Source: Sphingomonas sp. UBA4766
GTDB taxonomy: Bacteria; Pseudomonadota; Alphaproteobacteria; Sphingomonadales; Sphingomonadaceae
DNA length: 31,423 nucleotides
NCBI GenBank assembly: GCA_002403415.1
Contig: DHHS01000181.1
Location: forward strand, 10,185-41,607
Direction of reading: 5' to 3'
Of the stretch, positions 6,523-14,961 are shown piece by piece. The position numbers and the translations under genes were made by a program. The notes beneath the pieces are model-generated. The model was not told where the DNA came from and did no database searches. It saw only the letters and a program-made list of their open reading frames with translations. Position 1 is the first letter of the stretch. Every line of letters starts with the position of its first letter.

Positions 6523-8034
6523 ATGAACGGCCTTTACGAAGAAGTGCGAATCGCGCTCCACGGCATTTGGCGCCGCCGTTGGCTGGCGCTCGCGATTGCG
6601 TGGGTCGTGTGCGTGATGGGGTGGTTTGTGGTGGCGCAAATCCCCGCCGTCTATGGGGCCAAGGCACGCGTTTCGATCGAAGTGCAGTCGCTGCTTCCCG
6701 GCAAAATCGGCATTTCGCGCGAAGAACAGGCCAAGGATCTGGACCGGGTTCGTCAGACGCTGACGTCTGCGGTCAACCTGGCAAAGGTCGTGCGTGGCAC
6801 CGACCTTGCCAACACCATCGCCAATGACCGCGACGTGGCCGACCGGGTTGCGTCGCTCCAATCGGTGATCAAGGTGGTCGCGCAACAGGATAATCTGATC
6901 GAGATTTCAACGACCGCGCCGAGCCCGAAACTGGCACGGCAGATCGTGCAAAAGCTGATCGACATATTCGTCGAGGAAAATCTGAGCGGCAGCCGGGACG
7001 AGACCAGCACGACGCTCCAATTCCTCGACGGGCAATTGGCGGCCCGGCAAAAACAGCTTCAGGAGTCAGAAGCCAAACGCGCTGACTTCCAGAACCGCTA
7101 TCTGGGGTCGCTCCCCGGCACCGGATCGCTGAACGATCGCATCGCGAATGCCCGCAGCCAGATGGCGCAAGTGGAAACCGATCTTGCGTCGGCGCAAAGC
7201 AGTCTTGCCGCCATCAACGGGCAAATTGCGGGGCAGGCGGCGACGACGCCGGGGTCAGGCGGCGGCGCGGCGGGCCCTGCACGCGCGCGGGTGAGCGCGA
7301 TCCTTGGCCAGTTGGCGGAGGCACGCGGACGCGGCTGGACCGACCAGCATCCCGATGTGGTGGCGCTGCGCAGCCAGCTCGCCGTTGCCGAGGCAGCCGC
7401 CCGCAACGAACCGCTGAGCGCGGGCAGCGCGGGCAGCGCCAACCCCATCTATGCCTCGCTCCGGTCGCTGCAGGCCGACAAGCAGGCGCAGGTCGCCGCG
7501 CTTGGCGCGCGCAAAGCCCAGATCCAGAGCGACCTGAGCCAGCTTCAAGCGAAATTATCGGGAGATCCGGCGGTCGCCGCCGAACAGGCACAACTGGAAC
7601 GCGACTACCAGGTGCTCAAAGACCAATATGACAAGATGCTCGCCGACCGCGAGGAGATTAAGCTGCGCGGTCAAGCGCAGAGCCAGACCAACGCGGTCAA
7701 GTTCAGCGTGATTGATCCGCCCGCCGCGCCGCGCGCGCCCTCTGCGCCCAATCGCCCGCTGTTGCTGACCGGCGTGTTGATCGCGGGGATTGGCGCTGGG
7801 ATCGGTGCCGCCTTTGCGCTGGGGCAGATCAAAACGACATTCCCCACCGCGCTCCGGCTGGAGCGGATTACTGGGCTCCCGGTGGTCGGGGCGATTGGCG
7901 AGCTGGTGACACCGGCGCAGCGCGCGATGCGGCGTCAGCGGCTGGTCTATTTCTCCGGCGGGCTCGCAGCACTTCTCGTCGCCTTTGTCGGGCTGATCGG
8001 AGTTGAATTTATCCAGCGGGGGCTGACGCTATGA
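6523..8034 (+). CDS. XrtA-type chain-length determinant protein (Wzz/GumC-like)
   Basis: A 503-residue inner-membrane copolymerase (TIGR03007 type) that sets polysaccharide length and couples synthesis to export. A cytoplasmic start is followed by a first membrane helix (about residues 20-40). A long periplasmic region is rich in heptad-like coiled coil (DETSTTLQFLDGQLAARQKQ onward, and a second stretch near QLERDYQVLKDQYDKMLADR). A Pro-rich PPAAPRAPSAPNRP lies before the second helix (about 410-435), and a third hydrophobic helix lies near 473-492. A Gly/Ala-rich linker (TTPGSGGGAAGPA) interrupts the coiled coil. It has no kinase domain; that is supplied by the next gene, which it overlaps by 4 nt. 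Confidence 0.93.
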   Translation: MNGLYEEVRIALHGIWRRRWLALAIAWVVCVMGWFVVAQIPAVYGAKARVSIEVQSLLPGKIGISREEQAKDLDRVRQTLTSAVNLAKVVRGTDLANTIANDRDVADRVASLQSVIKVVAQQDNLIEISTTAPSPKLARQIVQKLIDIFVEENLSGSRDETSTTLQFLDGQLAARQKQLQESEAKRADFQNRYLGSLPGTGSLNDRIANARSQMAQVETDLASAQSSLAAINGQIAGQAATTPGSGGGAAGPARARVSAILGQLAEARGRGWTDQHPDVVALRSQLAVAEAAARNEPLSAGSAGSANPIYASLRSLQADKQAQVAALGARKAQIQSDLSQLQAKLSGDPAVAAEQAQLERDYQVLKDQYDKMLADREEIKLRGQAQSQTNAVKFSVIDPPAAPRAPSAPNRPLLLTGVLIAGIGAGIGAAFALGQIKTTFPTALRLERITGLPVVGAIGELVTPAQRAMRRQRLVYFSGGLAALLVAFVGLIGVEFIQRGLTL

Positions 8035-8942
8035 CCGAGGCAAAGCCGGTGGCCCGTGGCTCGTTGCTCGAACGGGCGGCAACCGTTTATGATTTTGGCG
8101 CAGCATTTCGGGCGCGCGGCGGCGATGCCGCGTCCGCGCCACTGGTCGCTGACCGAGTGCGCCAGGGCGCTGCACCAGTCAAGTCCGCACCGTCCCGGAC
8201 GGCACGATCGCCGATTGCTGTTATCGACCGCTCGCATCTGCGCGAAGCCGGGTTGTTGGTGCCCGGGGCGCCTGTGGATGCGCTGGCCGAGGAATTCCGG
8301 CTTATCAAGCGGCAATTGCTGCTGACGGCGCGTGCGGTTGCCGCGACTCAGGGCGACCGCGCGCGCGCGATCCTGGTCGGGTCAGCCAATGCCAATGAAG
8401 GTAAGACGTACTGCGCAATCAATCTGGCGCTCAGCATCGCGGCGGAGCGCGACACCGAGGTAATATTGATCGACGCCGATGTCGCCAAGCCCGGCGTGCT
8501 TGCCGCACTCGGGCTAGGGGATCGGTCCGGATTGCTCGACGCCCTCGCCGATCCGAACGCGGCGATCGAGGATTATCTGGTGCAAACCGACGTCCCGCAC
8601 TTGACGCTGTTGCCCGCAGGGTCGCGTTCCAATCAGGACACCGAATTGCTGGCGAGTCAGCGGACGCCCGAATTGCTCGGCGCGCTGCTCGCGGGCGATC
8701 CGCGCCGGATCGTGATTTTGGACACACCGCCCGCGCTTGCGGCGTCGCCTGCGGCAACGCTTGCGCTCAATGTCGGCCAGGTGCTGCTGGTGGTGCGTGC
8801 GGATACGACCAGCGACACCGACCTGCGCGCTGCGGTCAGCCTGCTGAACGGGTGTGAGCATATCCAACTGGCGCTGAACGCCGTGACATTAATGCCCGGC
8901 GGGCGCCGCTTTGGCAGCTATTACGGGATGGAGGACGCATGA
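8031..8942 (+). CDS. XrtA-associated tyrosine autokinase (BY-kinase)
   Basis: A 303-residue cytoplasmic P-loop kinase (TIGR03018 type, CpsD/Wzc-like). Walker A is GSANANEGKT with Lys125, Walker A' is VILIDADVAKPG (about 144-155) and a Walker B-like strand reads IVILDTPPA. The first 85 residues are poorly conserved and look like a flexible interaction arm; the conserved part begins at EEFRLIKRQLLL. It should phosphorylate its own C-terminal tyrosines and regulate the chain-length protein encoded just upstream, as bacterial tyrosine kinases do. The tyrosine tail is short, with only two adjacent tyrosines (RFGSYYGMEDA). The genes on both sides overlap it by 4 nt. Confidence 0.92.
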   Translation: MTEAKPVARGSLLERAATVYDFGAAFRARGGDAASAPLVADRVRQGAAPVKSAPSRTARSPIAVIDRSHLREAGLLVPGAPVDALAEEFRLIKRQLLLTARAVAATQGDRARAILVGSANANEGKTYCAINLALSIAAERDTEVILIDADVAKPGVLAALGLGDRSGLLDALADPNAAIEDYLVQTDVPHLTLLPAGSRSNQDTELLASQRTPELLGALLAGDPRRIVILDTPPALAASPAATLALNVGQVLLVVRADTTSDTDLRAAVSLLNGCEHIQLALNAVTLMPGGRRFGSYYGMEDA

Positions 8943-10531
8943 TGCGCAAGGCCCTCATCATCGCAGTCGGCACAGTAGTGATCGCGGCGCCCACCCATGC
9001 GCGCGAAAGGCAGATCACGCCCTATATCGAAGTGGCGCAGGTGCTGACCGCCGACCTGACCAATGACGATGTGCTCACCTATACCACGCTCGCCGCCGGA
9101 ATTGACGCCAATGTCCAGACGCGGCGGGTACAGGTGCAGGCGAGCTATCGCTATGAACGGCGCATCGGTTACGATGATCGCCTTGCCGATGCCGATATTC
9201 ATTCGGGCCTCGCCCGTGCAGCGGTGCGCGTGGCGGCGCCGTTAACGATCGAAGGCGGCGCGCTGGCCACGCGCACCCGGTCCGACATTCGCGGTGCCGC
9301 ACCCGGCGTGCTGCAGGGCAATGTGGCCAACATCAGCCAGCTTTACGCGATTTACGCAGGGCCCACTTTCGGTTCGCACATCGGCCCGGTCGGTGTCAGT
9401 GGCGGCTACCGCTTCGGCTATACCAAGGTGCAGGCGCCGAGCATCGTCAGCCCAATTACCGGCGCGCGCCGCGACGTGTTCGACGATTCGCGCAGCCAGC
9501 AGGCGCAGGCAAGCCTCAACCTGAAGTCGGGTACTGTTTTGCCAGTGGGCATTACGCTCAGCGGTGCCTGGGCGCGTGATGATGCGAGCCAGCTGGCGCA
9601 AGTGTATGAGGGCAAATATGGCCGCCTTGACGTGCTGTATCCTGTGTCGCCGACGCTCGCGCTGACCGCCGGGGTCGGATATGAAAATATCGAGATCAGC
9701 CGTCGCGACGCGCTGTTCGACGCCGCCGGTCAGCCGGTTGTGAATGCGCAAGGCCGGTTTCAGATCGACCCCAATGGTCAACGCCGCATCGATTACAACT
9801 TTGACGGGCTTTATTATGACGCGGGCGTCGTATGGCGCCCGAACCAGCGCACCCAGCTCGAAGTGCATGCGGGCGAACGCTATGGCAGCTTCAGCGCGGT
9901 CGGCAGCTTCACCTATCAGGCGTCAAAGACGGTCGCGGTGCGCGTGTCGGGCTATGACGGGATTCAGACATTCGGGCGCCAGCTTCAGACGAGCCTGACC
10001 GAAATCCCGACCGCGTTTAACCCGGGCACCAATCAGCTTGGTCAGAATTTCAACGGATGCGTGTTCGGCGCGCAAGGCGGCGCGGCGGGCAATTGCCTGA
10101 ACAGCGCGCTGCAATCCGTCTCGACATCGGCGTTCCGCAGCCGCGGTGTCGACGCCGTGATTTCGGTCACGCGCGGGCGCACGAACTTTGGCGTAGGCGC
10201 GGGCTACGCCAACCGTCGCTACCTCGCCTCCAATGCCGGGCCCGGGATCATCATTCAGGGGCTGGAGGATGAGAGCTATTACCTGCAGGGCTATATCAAC
10301 CATCAGCTTGATACGCGCACGTCGATCGACGCGAATGTCTTTGCCAACTATTTCCTTAGCGGCTTTGGCCCGCAGATCGGCGTTTACAATATCGGTGCAA
10401 CGACCACGCTGAACCGCCGCTTTGGCCGGTTCAATGCCTTTGGTTCGGTTGGCATCTATAATTTCGGACAAGACCAGCAGCGCTCGATCACCTCGATCCA
10501 GGCATTGCTGGGCGGGCGTTACTCTTTTTAA
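8939..10531 (+). CDS. XrtA/PEP-CTERM-associated outer-membrane beta-barrel protein
   Basis: A 530-residue protein of the PEP-CTERM-associated outer-membrane family (TIGR03016 type). It begins with a signal peptide (MRKALIIAVGTVVIAAPTHA, cleavage probably after THA). The rest shows alternating hydrophobic and polar strands rich in Tyr, Gly and Asn, and ends in an aromatic residue (GGRYSF), the usual signal for outer-membrane barrel insertion. Strand-like units recur (ALTAGVGYENIEI, QLEVHAGERYGSF, NFGVGAGYANRRY). The start is either ATG 8939, overlapping the kinase stop, or the adjacent ATG at 8942. It probably forms the outer-membrane conduit for polymer export, like AlgE or PelB; direct proof for this family is lacking as far as I know. 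Confidence 0.85.
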   Translation: MMRKALIIAVGTVVIAAPTHARERQITPYIEVAQVLTADLTNDDVLTYTTLAAGIDANVQTRRVQVQASYRYERRIGYDDRLADADIHSGLARAAVRVAAPLTIEGGALATRTRSDIRGAAPGVLQGNVANISQLYAIYAGPTFGSHIGPVGVSGGYRFGYTKVQAPSIVSPITGARRDVFDDSRSQQAQASLNLKSGTVLPVGITLSGAWARDDASQLAQVYEGKYGRLDVLYPVSPTLALTAGVGYENIEISRRDALFDAAGQPVVNAQGRFQIDPNGQRRIDYNFDGLYYDAGVVWRPNQRTQLEVHAGERYGSFSAVGSFTYQASKTVAVRVSGYDGIQTFGRQLQTSLTEIPTAFNPGTNQLGQNFNGCVFGAQGGAAGNCLNSALQSVSTSAFRSRGVDAVISVTRGRTNFGVGAGYANRRYLASNAGPGIIIQGLEDESYYLQGYINHQLDTRTSIDANVFANYFLSGFGPQIGVYNIGATTTLNRRFGRFNAFGSVGIYNFGQDQQRSITSIQALLGGRYSF

Positions 10532-10566
10532 CCATCAAGCGGTAATCGCGCGAGGCGGCATCGACC

Positions 10567-11811
10567 ATGTATGATGAACATTACGGATTAAGCGGGCGGC
10601 CCTTTCAGCTCACGCCTGATCCGAAATTCTGGTTCGACACGGCCACGCATCGCAAGGCGATGGCCTATCTCGGCTATGGGCTGAGTCAGGGGGAGGGCTT
10701 CATCGTCATCACCGGCGACATCGGCGCGGGCAAGACGACGCTGGTCGGGCATTTGATGGCAACGATCGACCGCGAACGGCTGCACGCGATCACGCTGGTA
10801 TCCACTCAGATCGAGGCCGATGACCTTTTGCGGATTGTGGGGGCAGGGCTCGAGATTGACTGCGCCGGGCTGTCGAAGGCGGAAATGCTGAGGCTGATCG
10901 AGCGCGGGCTGCACATGGTCGCGCGCAGCGGGCGGCGGACATTGCTGATCGTGGATGAGGCCCAGGCGCTCCACACCAGCGCGCTTGAAGAGCTGCGGAT
11001 GCTGTCCAATTTTCAGGCCGGCGGGCACGCGCTGCTCCAGATCTTCCTGCTCGGCCAGCCCGAATTTCGCGAACGGCTAAACGGGTCGTCACGGCTGGAA
11101 CAGTTGCGCCAACGGGTGATCGCGACGCACCACCTCGACCCGATGGGAGCGGGGGAAGTCCCCGCCTACATCCACCACCGGCTGAAGATAGTCGGCTGGG
11201 CGGGACGTCCGAGCTTTACCGACGATGCCTTTGCGGCACTCTATGCCGCGTCAGACGGGGTGCCGCGCCGATTGAACCAATTGACGGGGCGCGTGCTGTT
11301 GCTTGGCGCGATCGAGCAACTCGACGTGATCGACAAGCGCGCGGTCGCATCGGTCGTCGCCGACATGGTTGGGGATGGAGCGGCCGCGCCGATGGCGTTG
11401 TCCACCGTGTCCACCGACCAGCCGGGGGCGGCACCCGATGGTGCGTCGGCGCCAATCGCGTTTGAGCCGCCGACCGCGGAACCGGTTGCGCCGCTGCCCA
11501 TTATCGGCGACCCGGCGCTGGCGGTCTCCGCCACCGCCGGGTCAGATGCGGGCGCGTCGACCCTTGCCGGGCGGGTGACCGATCTGGACGATCAATTGGG
11601 CATTTACGGCCACCGGCTTGCCGCGCTTCGCGAACAGATCGAGGCAAGGGACGCACGCGTCGAAGCACTGGCCGCGCAGGTCAGCGGGCTCGACGCACGG
11701 ATCGTCGAGCAGGAAGCGGCGCTGCGCCGGATACTTACCCTGCTGATCGATTGGATCGAAAGCGATAGCCACCGGCCCGATCTTGCCACCTATCGCGGCA
11801 TGGCGGGCTAA
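10567..11811 (+). CDS. XrtA-associated AAA ATPase (ExeA/GspA-like)
   Basis: A 414-residue ATPase (TIGR03015 type). The first 270 residues form the AAA domain: YGLSGRPFQLTPDP at the N terminus, Walker A GDIGAGKTT (50-58), Walker B LLIVDEAQ (126-133) and a C-terminal lid with SDGVPRRLNQL. The region from about 280 to 345 is Ala/Pro-rich and of low complexity, followed by a coiled coil (about 348-400, with repeated LAALREQIEARDARVEAL-like heptads) and a Trp-containing end. No membrane helix is obvious, so it is probably cytoplasmic. Its role in polysaccharide assembly is not defined; by analogy with ExeA it may remodel an envelope complex. It lies 35 nt after the barrel gene. Confidence 0.9.
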   Translation: MYDEHYGLSGRPFQLTPDPKFWFDTATHRKAMAYLGYGLSQGEGFIVITGDIGAGKTTLVGHLMATIDRERLHAITLVSTQIEADDLLRIVGAGLEIDCAGLSKAEMLRLIERGLHMVARSGRRTLLIVDEAQALHTSALEELRMLSNFQAGGHALLQIFLLGQPEFRERLNGSSRLEQLRQRVIATHHLDPMGAGEVPAYIHHRLKIVGWAGRPSFTDDAFAALYAASDGVPRRLNQLTGRVLLLGAIEQLDVIDKRAVASVVADMVGDGAAAPMALSTVSTDQPGAAPDGASAPIAFEPPTAEPVAPLPIIGDPALAVSATAGSDAGASTLAGRVTDLDDQLGIYGHRLAALREQIEARDARVEALAAQVSGLDARIVEQEAALRRILTLLIDWIESDSHRPDLATYRGMAG

Positions 11812-11824
11812 GGAGGGCTGTGCG

Positions 11825-12661
11825 ATGCTCAACGGATTGTCGGTCGATGTTGAGGACTGGTTTCAGGTCGGCGCCTTTGAAACGGTCATTGCAAAGGCGG
11901 ATTGGGACCGGCTGACCCCGCGGGTCGAGCGTAATACCGATGCCGTGCTCGCGCTGTTCGAGGAAGCGGCGGTCAAGGCGACGTTCTTTACGCTGGGTTG
12001 GGTCGCGCACCGCTATCCCGCGCTGATCCGGCGCGTTGTGGCAGCAGGACATGAAATGGCGAGCCATGGTTGGGACCATCAGCGCGTCTTTACCATGACG
12101 CCTGAGATGTTTCGCGCCGATCTGGCCCGCGCGCGCGCGGTGATTGAGGATGCAGCGGGCGTCGCGGTGACGGGTTACCGTGCGCCAAGCTTTTCGATCG
12201 ACCAGCGCACGCCATGGGCGCACGCCATTTTGGCGGAAGCCGGGTATCGCTATTCCTCCAGCGTGGCGCCGATCACGCATGACCATTATGGCTGGCGCGA
12301 CGCGCCACGTTATGCGTTCCGACCGCTCGCCGACAGCGCGCTGATCGAGCTGCCGGTGACGGTAGCGGAGATTGCGGGACGCCGTGTGGCAACCGGCGGC
12401 GGCTTTTTTCGGCTGCTCCCCGGCGCGCTTTCGAGCTTTGCGGTGCGGCAGGTGAATAGCGCGGCGCATCCGGCGGTGTTTTATTTCCACCCCTGGGAAA
12501 TTGATCCGGGTCAACCGCGGGTGCGCGCGGCGCCAATCAAGTCAAAACTGCGCCATTACAGCCGACTGGGGGCGATGGCGGGCAAGCTCAAGACACTGAT
12601 CGCGCGGCATGATTGGGGCCGTGTTGACGCCGTAATCGCGCATGAAGCAGCAAGCCTGTGA
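11825..12661 (+). CDS. XrtA system polysaccharide deacetylase
   Basis: A 278-residue NodB-type deacetylase (TIGR03006 type, with the DUF3473 C-terminal part). The metal-binding and catalytic residues are visible: the VDVEDWFQ motif (Asp8, Asp11) and SHGWDH (His81 and His85), then GYRAPSFS. The C-terminal HPWEID motif is typical of the exosortase branch. It should remove acetyl groups from N-acetylated sugars of the polymer, leaving free amines that could be further modified by the FemAB-like or amidotransferase enzymes (inference). No signal peptide is seen, as is usual for this branch. I chose ATG 11825, preceded by GGAGGG; an in-frame ATG at 11783 would run into the ATPase gene. It overlaps the next gene by one base (TGATG). 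Confidence 0.93.
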   Translation: MLNGLSVDVEDWFQVGAFETVIAKADWDRLTPRVERNTDAVLALFEEAAVKATFFTLGWVAHRYPALIRRVVAAGHEMASHGWDHQRVFTMTPEMFRADLARARAVIEDAAGVAVTGYRAPSFSIDQRTPWAHAILAEAGYRYSSSVAPITHDHYGWRDAPRYAFRPLADSALIELPVTVAEIAGRRVATGGGFFRLLPGALSSFAVRQVNSAAHPAVFYFHPWEIDPGQPRVRAAPIKSKLRHYSRLGAMAGKLKTLIARHDWGRVDAVIAHEAASL

Positions 12662-13731
12662 TGCTGCCGCTCATCAGGCCGCCGGTGGGCCTGCGGGCCG
12701 CAGACCTTTCCGACCAGGCTGAGTGTGCCCGGATCGACGAATTTGTGCGCGTGCATCCCGCGGCAACGCCGTTTCACCTGACCGCCTGGCAGCTTGCGGT
12801 GGCGCGCGGTTGCGGACAACGGGCGCATTGCCTGATCGCACAGACGGCGCATGGAGTGATTGAGGGCATCGTCCCGCTTACTGAAATCCGCTCGATTCTG
12901 TTTGGGCGCGCGCTGGTATCGTCGGGCTTTGGGGTCGGCGGCGGGATTTTGGCGACGACCGATACGGCGATCACGACCCTTGCGGAGGGGGCGTGGGCGC
13001 TGGCGGCGCGGCGGGGTTGCCCCACGGTCGAACTGCGCGGCGGGGCTGAGCCTGGACCCGGTTGGGAAGCGGAGGAGGGGACTTATCTGTCCTTTGTCCG
13101 GCAGCTCGCAGCCGATGACGACGCCGAACTGGCCGCCATCCCCCGCAAGCACCGCGCTGAGGTTCGCAAAGCGCTGGCCGGGGATTTGACGGTGGACGTG
13201 GGCCGAGATCGGAAGGCGCTGGCCGCACACTATGCCGTTTATGCCGAATCGGTGCGCAATCTGGGCACCCCCGTGTTCCCCGCGCGCCTTTTTTGCGAAG
13301 TAATGACCCATTTTGGTGAAGAAGCTGATATACACGTTGTGCGGCATCGGGGGGCGCCTGTGGCAAGTGTGTTGACGCTGTATTTCAATCGGACGGCCTA
13401 TCCCTATTGGGGAGGGGGCCGTTTTGCCGCGCGCGCGTTGCGCGCCAATGAGCGGATGTATTTTGCGGTGATGAGCAGCGCGCGCGCTCGTGGCTGCACC
13501 CGCTTCGACTTTGGCCGGTCAAAGCTGGGCACCGGTCCCGCAGCCTATAAGCACAACTGGGGTTTTGAAGCCGAGCCGCTGCGCTATTTCAAGCGCTTGG
13601 CAGACGGACACGCCGCGCGTGACGTCAATCCGCTCAGCCCGCAATATCAGGCCAAGATCGCGCGTTGGAAGCGCCTGCCGCTATGGATCGCGAACCGAGC
13701 TGGCCCCTTGATCGCGCGCGGGCTGGGTTGA
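12661..13731 (+). CDS. FemAB-like XrtA/PEP-CTERM-associated transferase
   Basis: A 356-residue protein of the exosortase-associated FemAB family (TIGR03019 type), with a tandem GNAT-like fold. The N-terminal half carries HLTAWQLAVARGCGQ and FGVGGGILA; the C-terminal half has IPRKHRAEVRKAL, YPYWGGGRFAARALRANERMY (split by the domain core) and the conserved RFDFGRSKLGTGPAAYKHNWG segment. FemAB proteins transfer amino acids from aminoacyl-tRNA to amino groups; the acceptor here may be an amino sugar or a lipid-linked intermediate, which is not shown by the sequence. The start is ATG 12661 (TGATG with the deacetylase stop); GTG at 12658 is an equally coupled alternative that adds one residue. Confidence 0.9.
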   Translation: MLPLIRPPVGLRAADLSDQAECARIDEFVRVHPAATPFHLTAWQLAVARGCGQRAHCLIAQTAHGVIEGIVPLTEIRSILFGRALVSSGFGVGGGILATTDTAITTLAEGAWALAARRGCPTVELRGGAEPGPGWEAEEGTYLSFVRQLAADDDAELAAIPRKHRAEVRKALAGDLTVDVGRDRKALAAHYAVYAESVRNLGTPVFPARLFCEVMTHFGEEADIHVVRHRGAPVASVLTLYFNRTAYPYWGGGRFAARALRANERMYFAVMSSARARGCTRFDFGRSKLGTGPAAYKHNWGFEAEPLRYFKRLADGHAARDVNPLSPQYQAKIARWKRLPLWIANRAGPLIARGLG

Positions 13732-13746
13732 GAGCGGCTCGCGCCC

Positions 13747-14961
13747 ATGGGTGACATCCTGTTCCTTGCGCACCGCATCCCGTTTCCGCCGGATCGCGGG
13801 GACAAGATTCGCGGCTTCCACATCTTGCGTCATCTGGCGAAGCTGGGCCGTGTTCACCTGGCAGCATTTGCTGATGATTCGCGCGATATGGAGCGTAAGC
13901 GTGGCCTCGTCCCGTTTACGGCCAGCCGATCGATCATTTTCCGCACCAAGCCGCAATGGATCGCCGCCCTTCAGGCGTTTGCCACCCGCCAACCGGTTTC
14001 GCTCACCGCCTTTGCCAGCGAACCGCTGCGCGCGGCGGTGCAGGGCATTCTGACGCGGCATTCGATCGATACGATCTTCGTCTTTTCAAGCCAGATGGCT
14101 CAATATCTGCCACCGCCGGGTCGTCAGCGCGTCATCATGGACTTTTGCGACATGGATTCGGCCAAGTTCGACGCCTATGCCGCGACGGCTCGCGGACCGA
14201 TGCGGTGGATGATGCAGCGCGAGGCCAACCTGCTACTCGCGCATGATCGCGCCGTTGCCGATCGCGCGCAGGCCAGCGTGTTTGTCAGTGCCGCCGAGGC
14301 GCAGCTCTTCCATTCGCGCGCACGCTCGGGCCAGATTCACGTTGTCGAGAACGGGATCGATACCACGCATTTTGATCCCGCTGCCGCTTTCAAACGGATC
14401 GAGTCGGTCAACGGGCCGCTGATCGTGTTTACCGGGCAAATGGATTATCGCCCGAATATCGAGGCGGTGAGCTGGTTCGCGAACATGATTTTTCCGCATA
14501 TTCGCGTCGCCCAACCCGCCGCGCGGTTTGCGATTGTCGGGCGTCAACCCACAGATGCCGTCAAATCATTGGCGGCTTTGCCCGGTGTGATTGTGACCGG
14601 CGAAGTAGCCGACGTGCGCGGGTGGCTGGCTGCCGCCCAGGTGGTTGTCGCACCATTGCGGCTCGCGCGCGGGGTCCAGAACAAGGTGTTAGAGGCTATG
14701 GCGATGGCTCGCCCTCTTGTTGTTACCGCTGCTGCCGCTGAGGGCATCGATCATGGAGATACGATCCGAATCGGCGCAACAGTCGGCGAAATCGCCGACC
14801 ATGTCCTAGCCGTTCTTGCCGATGCCACACGCGCTGCATCAATGGGGGCTGCGGCACGCGCCCAGGTTCAACGTCGGTATAGTTGGGCGTCACGATTAGC
14901 GGCACTCGACCCGCTATTGGGGCGCGTCCCCGGTTCGGTCGCCAAGAACCTGAGCTTTTGA
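13747..14961 (+). CDS. XrtA/PEP-CTERM system glycosyltransferase (GT4-like)
   Basis: A 404-residue GT-B fold glycosyltransferase of the exosortase-locus stp1 family (TIGR03087 type). The acceptor domain begins with the diagnostic IPFPPDRGDKIRGFHIL (about residues 13-29). The donor domain has VVENGIDTTHFDP, FTGQMDYRPNIEAVSWF and the nucleotide-sugar motif KVLEAMAMARPLVVT with its Glu. It should add a sugar to the growing lipid-linked repeat unit at the cytoplasmic face of the membrane. It is the only glycosyltransferase in the locus, so other transferases and the priming enzyme must be encoded elsewhere. The stop overlaps the xrtA start by one base (TGATG). Confidence 0.92.
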   Translation: MGDILFLAHRIPFPPDRGDKIRGFHILRHLAKLGRVHLAAFADDSRDMERKRGLVPFTASRSIIFRTKPQWIAALQAFATRQPVSLTAFASEPLRAAVQGILTRHSIDTIFVFSSQMAQYLPPPGRQRVIMDFCDMDSAKFDAYAATARGPMRWMMQREANLLLAHDRAVADRAQASVFVSAAEAQLFHSRARSGQIHVVENGIDTTHFDPAAAFKRIESVNGPLIVFTGQMDYRPNIEAVSWFANMIFPHIRVAQPAARFAIVGRQPTDAVKSLAALPGVIVTGEVADVRGWLAAAQVVVAPLRLARGVQNKVLEAMAMARPLVVTAAAAEGIDHGDTIRIGATVGEIADHVLAVLADATRAASMGAAARAQVQRRYSWASRLAALDPLLGRVPGSVAKNLSF